The position numbers and the translations under genes are program-made. 64,000 nucleotides of DNA, taken from contig DAOURK010000001.1 in NCBI GenBank assembly GCA_030625085.1, positions 62,001 through 126,000 of the forward strand, in the 5' to 3' direction. Positions within the stretch are counted from its first letter, which is position 1; every line of letters begins with the position of its first letter. The notes beneath the pieces were generated by a model, which was given only the letters and a program-made list of their open reading frames with translations, was not told the DNA's origin and searched no databases. This DNA is from Pseudomonadota bacterium (GTDB lineage Bacteria > SZUA-182 > DTGQ01). This document shows positions 51,845 to 59,116 of the stretch, one piece after another.

Positions 51845-53740
51845 ATGCCAGCAGATACTAAGGCCAATGCCGTTGAAACACATCAATTCCAGGCAGAGGT
51901 AAAACAGGTCTTGGATATAGTTATCCATTCCCTTTATAGGGAGCGTGAAATTTTTGTTCGGGAATTAATTTCCAACGCCGCCGATGCTCTGGAAAAATTT
52001 CGCCACGAAAGCCTTGTTCATAAACAGATTTTTGATGAACATCTATCTTTAGAAATTTCGATTACTATGGATGAGAAAGAGCATACTCTTACTATTGCCG
52101 ATGTCGGCATAGGTATGACACATGATGAATTAATTGCCAATTTGGGCTCCATAGCGCATTCAGGGGCGCACAGTTTTATAAGCCAATTGGCTGAAACTGC
52201 CCGCAAAGATGTGAATTTAATCGGCCAGTTTGGCGTAGGATTTTATTCTGCTTTTATGGCTGCTGACAAGGTAAGGGTCCAAACCAGGGGTTTTAGGCTG
52301 GATGATCAGGGTTGGGAGTGGACCAGTGACGGTATAGGCAGTTACACTATACAGCCGGCTGATGGTTTACGCCGGGGTACAAAAATAATTTTGGAACTTA
52401 AGGAAGATGCCCATGATTTTGCCAAGCTGGAAACCATCAAGCGAATTATCACCCAATATTCCAACTTCGTTCCCTTCCCTATTTTAGTGAAGGGAGAGAA
52501 AGTAAACACTGTTAAAGCCATCTGGACTCGTAATAAAAATGAGATTAAGGAGGAGGAATATACTGAATTTTATAAGTTTGTAGCCAATGCCTTTGACGAA
52601 CCCATGTACCGATTACATTTTAACGTAGATGCTCCCCTGACTATAAACTCTCTTCTTTTTGTTCCCAAAGAAAATTTTGAGCGATTCGGTTTCGGGAAGA
52701 TGGAAAGGGGTGTGGATTTACATTGCCGCAAAATACTCATTGCCAAGCACCCTGAGGGCTTATTGCCGGAATGGATGAGGTTTTTACGCGGAGTAATTGA
52801 CAGTGAAGATTTGCCTTTAAATATTTCCCGGGAGACCTTGCAAGACAATACCTTAGTCAGGAAGCTCAGTCAGGTAATAAGCAATCGTATGCTTAAATTT
52901 TTAGAAGAGCAAGCCTCATCGGATCCTGAGAAATATGCCCAGTTTTGGAATACCTTTGGACAGTTCCTGAAAGAGGGAGTGGCTAATGATTTCAGCCGTC
53001 AGAAAGAAATCGCCAAGCTTTTGCGATTTGAATCCTCTAAAACCGAAAAAGGAAAGTTGACTTCCTTAAGTGAGTATATAACGCGAATGAAAAAGGGGCA
53101 GAAAGCCATTTATTATTTTAACGGCCCTTCAAGGGAAGTTATTGAGGCAGGTCCTTATCTTGAGGCTTTTCGAAGCAGCGATATAGAGGTGCTGTATACC
53201 CATGAGCCCATTGATGATTTTGTTATGACGAATCTCCAGGAATTTGAGGACAAAAAGCTTTTATCAGCAGATCAGGGTAATCTTGAGCTGCCCGAATCAG
53301 CGAAAAAAGAAGCGAAAGAAGAAAAGGAAGAAGGGGCAAAGTCCCAAGAGCCCTTGAGTGAAAAAGAACTTAAATCTTTAACCAAGTGGTTAAAGGAGGT
53401 TTTGGGCGATAGGGTAAAAGAGGTAGTAGAGTCTCATAGATTAGTAGGAAGCCCCGCCATTGTGGTCAATCCCGATAGTTCTATGAGTAGCGCCATGCAG
53501 CGGGTTATGAAGGCGGTAAATCAGGATGTTAAGGACAACCTTTCGCAATTGACCCTGGAAATTAATCCCGGGCATGCATTGATAAAGCATTTGGCCGAAC
53601 TTCGGGAGAAGGATGCGGATTTTGCTAAAATTGTTGGCGAGCAACTTTATGATAATGCTTTGATTGCCGCTGATCTTCTTATGGAGCCCCGCAATATGGT
53701 GGATCGGATGTATAAAATTTTAGAGCGAGCTACAAAATAA
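51845..53740 (+). CDS. htpG: Chaperone protein HtpG (Hsp90)
   Basis: A 631-residue bacterial Hsp90. The ATP domain shows HSLYREREIFVRELISNAAD, ADVGIGMTHDELIANLGSIA, GQFGVGFYSAFMAADKV and GTKIILELKED; the middle domain has DLPLNISRETLQ, and the C-terminal dimerisation domain has NPDSSMSSAMQRVMKA. A charged linker near residues 480-505 is Lys/Glu-rich. With dnaK it makes a chaperone block, though a 400-nt gap with repeats separates them. A strong terminator follows. Confidence 0.98.
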   Translation: MPADTKANAVETHQFQAEVKQVLDIVIHSLYREREIFVRELISNAADALEKFRHESLVHKQIFDEHLSLEISITMDEKEHTLTIADVGIGMTHDELIANLGSIAHSGAHSFISQLAETARKDVNLIGQFGVGFYSAFMAADKVRVQTRGFRLDDQGWEWTSDGIGSYTIQPADGLRRGTKIILELKEDAHDFAKLETIKRIITQYSNFVPFPILVKGEKVNTVKAIWTRNKNEIKEEEYTEFYKFVANAFDEPMYRLHFNVDAPLTINSLLFVPKENFERFGFGKMERGVDLHCRKILIAKHPEGLLPEWMRFLRGVIDSEDLPLNISRETLQDNTLVRKLSQVISNRMLKFLEEQASSDPEKYAQFWNTFGQFLKEGVANDFSRQKEIAKLLRFESSKTEKGKLTSLSEYITRMKKGQKAIYYFNGPSREVIEAGPYLEAFRSSDIEVLYTHEPIDDFVMTNLQEFEDKKLLSADQGNLELPESAKKEAKEEKEEGAKSQEPLSEKELKSLTKWLKEVLGDRVKEVVESHRLVGSPAIVVNPDSSMSSAMQRVMKAVNQDVKDNLSQLTLEINPGHALIKHLAELREKDADFAKIVGEQLYDNALIAADLLMEPRNMVDRMYKILERATK

Positions 53741-53744
53741 TTAC

Positions 53745-53873
53745 CTATAAATTTTTAGGAAAATAATTTCGTAATCGATATTCAGACGAAAGTAGCGCAG
53801 GGCTTTAGCCCTGCCAAAATGAAGAGCCAAAACCTTGCGCGACAGTATGAAATTTAATACCTGAAAATCTATA
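53745..53873. repeat. CTATAG element with nested GTAGCGCAGGGC arm
   Basis: CTATAAATTTTTAGGAAAAT starts and TACCTGAAAATCTATA ends the outer element. The nested arm at 53792-53815 matches 26602-26624. One repeat family appears to have inserted into another. Confidence 0.65.
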
Positions 53874-53882
53874 AATGAGTAT

Positions 53883-53917
53883 AAAGGCGACTTGTTTTTT
53901 TCAAGTCGCCTTTTTTT
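53883..53917 (+). terminator. Rho-independent terminator after htpG
   Basis: GGCGACTTG (53886-53894) pairs perfectly with CAAGTCGCC (53902-53910) and seven T follow; flanking AAA/TTT extend the stem and make it usable in both directions. Confidence 0.85.
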
Positions 53918-54355
53918 ATAGATTTTTAATAAAGATTTTAAAACCAGGCATTTTATTTCCGAATGGTGTCTGAATACCAGCCGATAACTTTAATTGAGAG
54001 CAAAAAAAATGGGGGAAGTAAGGTAAATGCAGAGGCTGTTTCCCTATACTCATGAATTGCCCTTTTTACACTGACATTTTCGGCTGATAGTTCGCTTAGT
54101 TGACTTAATGATCTCATGTGAAAATTTTAGACTTAATTAGATCATCACACTTTCCTGTAGCAAACAGAACAACTGAAAAGAAAATTCCACGCTCATTTTA
54201 TAAAATTTGCAGACGACTGTACCTATACTTTTCTTTTGAGCCCTTCTTAATCCCTTACTCCTATATTTGTGCTTATTATTGATGTTCCCTTACTTTCCCC
54301 GATTTTTTTATTTTTCTATTTCTCTGTAAACCCTTCTTATTCCTTAAACCTCATC

Positions 54356-54460
54356 TGATGAATTCGTAAAAAGTCCTAAATTAACATGGTTAGGCATTAT
54401 AACTATTTGATTCTATTAGATACTATTTTTATAAGTTTAACTTTTTACGAAACCATCTCA
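54356..54460. repeat. TGATGAATTCGTAAAAAGTC element, copy 2
   Basis: The left arm TGATGAATTCGTAAAAAGTC (54356-54375) is matched by ACTTTTTACGAAACCATCTC near 54440-54459. Centre and length are like copy 1. Confidence 0.65.
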
Positions 54461-54713
54461 TCTAATTTTGGAGTATTTCTTAGATCATTGTACCAATAAA
54501 TATTTATTTGACAATTAACCCAAAATAGTGTATTTTTTAAAAGAATAAATTTTAATCTTCTTAGCTTAGAGCTTAGATTTCAACCTCCCTTAGAGAGTAA
54601 TGAATTTATTTCAGCTTGGTTTCGGATCTATTTACTCTTACTCATCATTTCCTAATCATCGAATAATTATTTAGTGTATGAGCGGAAATCTCTTTTTGTC
54701 ATTTTAATAGATT

Positions 54714-54856
54714 GTGCAAAATAAGCTATTTTGTCATTTCGAGCACATTCACTACGTTCAGTGTAAACTCCGCGAGGAATCTTTAATGATTTGTTTTTAA
54801 TAAGATTTTTCATCGCTAAAGCTCTTCAAAATGACAGTTTAGAGTTATTTTGCAGA
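54714..54856. repeat. TGTCATTTCGAGC palindromic element, most complete copy
   Basis: GTGCAAAATAAGC and TGTCATTTCGAGCACATTC open it; CTCTTCAAAATGACAG and GTTATTTTGCAGAAC close it. Confidence 0.65.
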
Positions 54857-54884
54857 ACTCTTTCATTTCCATTGAAAGGAGAAA

Positions 54885-56912
54885 ATGGGGCAAGGATTTA
54901 TGAACAGGGGCTTCGTTTTACCTATATCTTTGATTTTTGGGGCAGCGATTCTATTAATGGCTATAACAACTTATCTTCCATTAGTTACTGCTGTGGAGAT
55001 AGATGTTTATCCTGGAAACAGTATTCAAGAAGTGATTAATAATCCTAATATTACTATGGGAGATGTGATTATTGTACATGAAGGGATTTATTATGAGAAC
55101 ATTACTTTTTTAGGTAAGGCGATAACTGTAAGGAGTATAGACCCCAACAATTTTGATATGGTAGCCAATACTATTATTGACGGCAATCAAGCAGGGATAG
55201 TGGTTACTTTTAGTGATGGGGAAGGAAGCGATTCACTATTAAGTGGCCTTAAAGTTCGAAACGGCCATGATAATTTTGGTGGCGGAATTTATTGTAACTC
55301 CTCTTCCCCTACCATAGCCAAGTGCATAATTACTGAGAATTTCAGTAACTGGGGCGCCGGCATCTGTTGTGAATATTCCTCTTCACCTCTTATTGCCAAT
55401 TGCACTATTACGAAAAATTCATCCGACAATGGCGGAGGAGTTTATTATTTTAATTCTTCTTTGTCGAGGCTTATTGATTGTACTATCATCGATAATTCAG
55501 GCAGTTGGGGCGCTGGCATTTGTTGTGAGCACTCCTCACCTATAATCAGCAATTGTATAATTGCCGAAAATACCTCATCAGTAGATGGCGGTGGAATTTA
55601 TTGCTACGCCTCCTCACCCAGCATAACTAATTGCAGCATTACCGGGAATTCAGTTGATGAATTTGGTGGCGGAATCTGTTGCGACTCTTCCTCAATAACT
55701 CTAAGCAATTGCCTGATTTCTAACAATTCAGCCTCTGAGGATGGTGGTGGAATCTATTGTGATTCTTCCTCACCCAGCATAACTAATTGCAGCATTACCG
55801 GAAATTCAGGTGCCTGGGGCGGTGGAATTTGTTGTGACTACTTATCCTCACCCAGCATCAAAAATTGTAACATTATTGATAATTCAGCCGACTGTGGGGC
55901 CGGGATTGAATGTTATGACTTCTCTTCTCCCACTATTGTCAATTGCCTGATTTCTGGAAATGAGGCCTCCGAAGATGGTGGTGGAATTTACTGCGATTCT
56001 TCCTCACCAAATATTATAAATTGTATTATTACGAAAAATTCAGCCGACTGCGGTGGTGGAATTAGTTGCTACGAGTTTTCATTTCCCACTATTAGCAATT
56101 CTATTCTTTGGGGCGACACACCGGATGAAATGCATATATTTGATAGCGCCTCTACAATCACTCACTCCAATATCCAAAATGGGTATATTAATGGCACGGG
56201 TATTATCGATGTCAATCCCCTATTTGTTGATCCCAATGCAGGTGACTACCATCTGAAATCCGATTCTCCCTGTATTGATAAAGGTGATCCCAACATACCA
56301 AATTTGCCTTCAACTGATAGAGATGGTAATCCTAGAATTATTAATAACAAACCGGACATAGGGGCTTATGAATATTTTGAAGAATTGCTTACTCTTTGTT
56401 ATGGGTTAAATTTTGTAACTTTTCCCCAGGGGCTGGAATGGAATTCCCTGATGGATCAAAATATTCCTTTTTTAAAAATACAGACTTACCAATCTGAGAC
56501 ATCAACGTGGCTGACCTTGGGACCATCCTATGATGGGAATTTTTCTTTCTCATTTGGCAGGGGATGGTTGGTATATATAAATCAGCAAAAGCCCGGGTGT
56601 ATATATTATTCCTTCCCCGAAGCAGAGGATAGCCCTTTAATATTTAATCCATTTACTGATCTTTTTTCTGGAATGAATCTCCTCAACTTTTATTCTTTAT
56701 CTAAAATAATCAATAATGATAAAGACCCGCCAGTGATCCGGCCGGAGAATTTTTTTCAAAAAGTCAGCCAGGAAACAGGCAAAGAATCAACATCTGTTGT
56801 CAGATATGACCCCCTGAAAGGAAAATGGCAAGCCGATTATCAATTTTTTGATCGTCCGGCCGGACTCAGATCTGAATTGAAGAAAGAAGGATATGCGCTT
56901 TATTTGCAATAA
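54885..56912 (+). CDS. Secreted right-handed parallel beta-helix protein with cysteine ladder and paired C-terminal domains
   Basis: A 675-residue exported protein; start at ATG 54885 (AAGGAG 3 nt upstream) or ATG 54900. The signal peptide ends near residue 36. Residues about 40-110 start the helix; about 115-430 hold some eleven coils, mostly of the form GGGIYCDSSSPSITNCSITG, with Cys at the same two places in nearly every coil. The helix ends with the LSSTDRDGNPRI-type block (here LPSTDRDGNPRI then DIGAYEY) typical of such bacterial beta-helix proteins. The last 170 residues contain two domains, each starting GLN/GMN and ending GRGWLVYI or KEGYALYL, like the tail of the protein at 8870. Adhesin or polysaccharide-binding role is inferred. 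Confidence 0.87.
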   Translation: MGQGFMNRGFVLPISLIFGAAILLMAITTYLPLVTAVEIDVYPGNSIQEVINNPNITMGDVIIVHEGIYYENITFLGKAITVRSIDPNNFDMVANTIIDGNQAGIVVTFSDGEGSDSLLSGLKVRNGHDNFGGGIYCNSSSPTIAKCIITENFSNWGAGICCEYSSSPLIANCTITKNSSDNGGGVYYFNSSLSRLIDCTIIDNSGSWGAGICCEHSSPIISNCIIAENTSSVDGGGIYCYASSPSITNCSITGNSVDEFGGGICCDSSSITLSNCLISNNSASEDGGGIYCDSSSPSITNCSITGNSGAWGGGICCDYLSSPSIKNCNIIDNSADCGAGIECYDFSSPTIVNCLISGNEASEDGGGIYCDSSSPNIINCIITKNSADCGGGISCYEFSFPTISNSILWGDTPDEMHIFDSASTITHSNIQNGYINGTGIIDVNPLFVDPNAGDYHLKSDSPCIDKGDPNIPNLPSTDRDGNPRIINNKPDIGAYEYFEELLTLCYGLNFVTFPQGLEWNSLMDQNIPFLKIQTYQSETSTWLTLGPSYDGNFSFSFGRGWLVYINQQKPGCIYYSFPEAEDSPLIFNPFTDLFSGMNLLNFYSLSKIINNDKDPPVIRPENFFQKVSQETGKESTSVVRYDPLKGKWQADYQFFDRPAGLRSELKKEGYALYLQ

Positions 56913-57005
56913 TACATTCCCAGGGCCATCAATCATAATATTCCCGTGCCCATCATAAGAATTTTTTCCCAAATAATCCCCTATCAAAACATATTGGAAT
57001 AAGAA

Positions 57006-57071
57006 ACTCTGTGTTCTCTGTGTCCTCTGTGGTGAAATTTAAAAAGCGTAATTTATGCACTCGCCGAGTAT
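57006..57071. repeat. CTCTGTG repeat element, half copy
   Basis: It matches 62508-62573 over about 66 nt with only a few differences, including the shared tail AAAAGCGTAATTT then TGC and CTCGC then GAGTAT. The left arm present at 62461 is missing here. Confidence 0.7.
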
Positions 57072-57204
57072 TACAAAAAAAGATTTCGTTTTTATGCTAT
57101 TTTATGGAACGATTTTTGCTTCATTTATTTGCTTATTTATCCAACCGCTATATGGAGTGTAATATAAATTGGATATATTAAACTGAATCGGTTACTTTAT
57201 AAAT

Positions 57205-57708
57205 ATGACAATATACAATTTGACGTGTGCTTCAAGCCATATAAAAAAGGATCGATGTGATTTTCGTGATCGTCGTTCAAAAAAGGATCGGCGGGCTCGG
57301 CCGACCTTTGCCTTGAGTAGATATATGGTAATGGGAAAGAGAGGTCAGAGACGAAGGAAGGCCGATAAGCGACAAATGTATGTTGATCAATATAGCCATG
57401 GCCTTTTGGTCCTGTTGTGCGCCATTTTATGTTTATGCATTATGGATGGATATTTTACTGTTATTAATGTTTTTTTTATGGGGGCATCAGAAATGAATCC
57501 AATTATGGCTTATTTTCTGAATAAAAATATTACCTCCTTTTTTCTTATAAAGTATGGACTTACCAGTATAGGATTAATTTTTTTATGTATACGAATTCAT
57601 TTTAAATATGTCCGCACTACCCTGGTGGCTATATTTATTCTCTACGTATTTATACTTTGTTCTCATCTTTATATTTTGTTTTGTTCCTCCTTGCCTGCAG
57701 GCGGCTAA
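57205..57708 (+). CDS. DUF5658-type membrane protein with basic N-terminus
   Basis: A 167-residue protein. The N-terminal 60 residues are very basic, with RDRRSKKDRRARP and KRGQRRRKADKR. Three to four membrane helices follow (about 66-90, 107-128 and 135-160); the first contains the DGYFTVINVFFMGASEMNPI block, which fits the D-x-x-x-T...G-x-x-E-x-N-P pattern of DUF5658. Function unknown. The arginine-rich start may bind RNA, DNA or phospholipid. It stands alone. Confidence 0.78.
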   Translation: MTIYNLTCASSHIKKDRCDFRDRRSKKDRRARPTFALSRYMVMGKRGQRRRKADKRQMYVDQYSHGLLVLLCAILCLCIMDGYFTVINVFFMGASEMNPIMAYFLNKNITSFFLIKYGLTSIGLIFLCIRIHFKYVRTTLVAIFILYVFILCSHLYILFCSSLPAGG

Positions 57709-57799
57709 CACCTTTTGCTTTGACACTTCCTCTCGTTTTTTTCACTGTCTTATATTTTTGCAAAATTAGTGCATAAAATTTAATATCTGAAATACTATA

Positions 57800-58069
57800 T
57801 CAGCAGATTTGAAGGTAGGGTTTTACACTTTCGAGAAAATGCTCTGCCTTTCGGAGTATTTCTTCAGCTCTGTCGCTCGTCACTGGTTTGATGACCTTAT
57901 AATCAGATCGTTGGCGAAGTTCAAATGCCTTATGAAAATTTTTGGACAGTTCTTTCGGAAATATCCCTTTTATGACAAACTCTGTATCAAAAAGGCTAAT
58001 TACGCCGGTATGTTTTGAAGGAGCCTTTGAAATTTTCTGGTAAAATTGGGGACGGACCCCAATTTCCAT
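57800..58069 (-). pseudogene. C-terminal fragment of a HEPN (UPF0332-like) protein
   Basis: The fragment begins in a small palindrome (AATTGGGGACGGACCCCAAT, 58044-58063) and encodes SKHTGVISLFDTEFVIKG, then FPKELSKNFHKAFELRQRSDY and AEEILRKAEHFLE. This is the C-terminal half of the UPF0332 HEPN family. The N-terminal half, with the first helix pair, is missing. An MNT gene lies just upstream on the same strand, the usual partner order. Confidence 0.65.
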
Positions 58070-58239
58070 TAAACGATTTAATAAGGCTGGGATATGGGAT
58101 AATAAGATTTTAATTGGAAGCCGGAGTATTTATTTTTACACAAAATATTCCAATTTTTGCCGTAGCCTACTATGTGAATTAATACACCGATGGAAGTGAT
58201 GATCACTATTGCTTAAGATATGCAGAAGAAGTTGCTTCT
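58070..58239. other. Spacer between MNT gene and HEPN fragment
   Basis: About 170 nt where the missing N-terminal half of the HEPN gene would be expected. No similarity to HEPN could be read in any frame. Confidence 0.4.
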
Positions 58240-58596
58240 TTATTTTTTTTCAAAGAGTACCTTCCCATCCTTGAAAATATGGTGTAGATAAAAAGGATTT
58301 TTAGCTCTAAAATTCCATTCTACTTCCTCTGGTTTCCTCACAATTAAATCCACCGGAAACCGCCGACCGCACAGTAATGCATCTACTTTGCGCCTAACTA
58401 TACGACTTGATTCTTTCCCCTCTTTAATTATAAATAGATCAAGGTCACTCTGACGGTTAAAATCACCCCTTGCATAGGAACCAAAAAGGATAATTTTTTT
58501 CGGTTTAATTTCTCTAACAATCTTCTCAACTATATAATCTATTAAATGAGGAGTTATTTTTTCTGTATTTAATTTTTTATCTATGGACATTTTCAT
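58240..58596 (-). CDS. MNT-type nucleotidyltransferase, probable antitoxin without intact toxin
   Basis: A 118-residue minimal nucleotidyltransferase with an exact GSx10DxD motif in FGSYARGDFNRQSDLDLFI. The tail (FRAKNPFYLHHIFKDGKVLF) is that of the MNT proteins paired with HEPN genes. GAGGGG lies a little upstream of the ATG. Its HEPN partner at 57800 is truncated, so this may be a leftover antitoxin that still neutralises related toxins. Confidence 0.85.
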   Translation of the reverse strand: MKMSIDKKLNTEKITPHLIDYIVEKIVREIKPKKIILFGSYARGDFNRQSDLDLFIIKEGKESSRIVRRKVDALLCGRRFPVDLIVRKPEEVEWNFRAKNPFYLHHIFKDGKVLFEKK

Positions 58597-59116
58597 TTTT
58601 TCATCCCCTCAATCCTTTTAAGATTGCCATTGTATTGCAGTTTTTGCTAATCGTCAATGGTAAAAAATGTCCGCCTAAGCATACATTATTTTTCTATCCT
58701 TTTGTATAATCCTTGCTAAAACCTATTTTTTGCAGCAGCGCTAAAGCCCGGGTTTGCATAAAAATAGTAAAATGAGCATTGCCGCCATTATACTCTTTAT
58801 TCTTTCAGGGAAGATTGATATAGTATTAATATTACTATAATAGAGAAATATCCATTATGTTTAAAAAATCAAAGCAGCGCTGGCTGGAAAATCAAAAAGA
58901 GCAGGTACTCAATGCACAGAAGCGGGCAGAGAAATTAAAAATTAACATTTTTTAATGGGCCTATTTTTCCATTTACCGAAAATGCCAGTCTTAGCATTTT
59001 CGGTAAATGGGAGTATTCTATAATTTTTCAGAAAAACAGTTCAATAACATAGGGATTATCATTTTTTTCTGCGGCTTCCCAGCCATTTTTTGATTTTAAG
59101 ACAGTGAACGTATACG
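58597..59116. other. Gap before recC
   Basis: Contains the inverted repeat at 58969-59010 and a 32-codon frame from 58857 (MFKKSKQRWLENQKEQVLNA) without a ribosome-binding site, which I do not call. Otherwise nothing recognised. Confidence 0.5.
58969..59010. repeat. Perfect 17-bp inverted repeat before recC
   Basis: CCATTTACCGAAAATGC (58969-58985) and GCATTTTCGGTAAATGG (58994-59010) surround an 8-nt loop. No T run follows, so it is not a standard terminator. It could be an operator, a cruciform site or another small repeat; no second copy was seen. Confidence 0.6.

Larger units (their letters stand above)
53741..54884. other. Repeat-rich gap after htpG
   Basis: Over 1.1 kb without a gene. 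It holds a CTATAG element with a GTAGCGCAGGGC arm nested inside (53745-53873), the htpG terminator (53883-53917), the GTAAAAAGTC element (54356-54460) and the TGTCATTTCGAGC element (54714-54856). Confidence 0.6.

Noticed and set aside
58857-58955. 32-codon frame MFKKSKQRWLENQKEQVLNA...
   Set aside because: No ribosome-binding site and no recognisable family; it may be a remnant, but I cannot support it.
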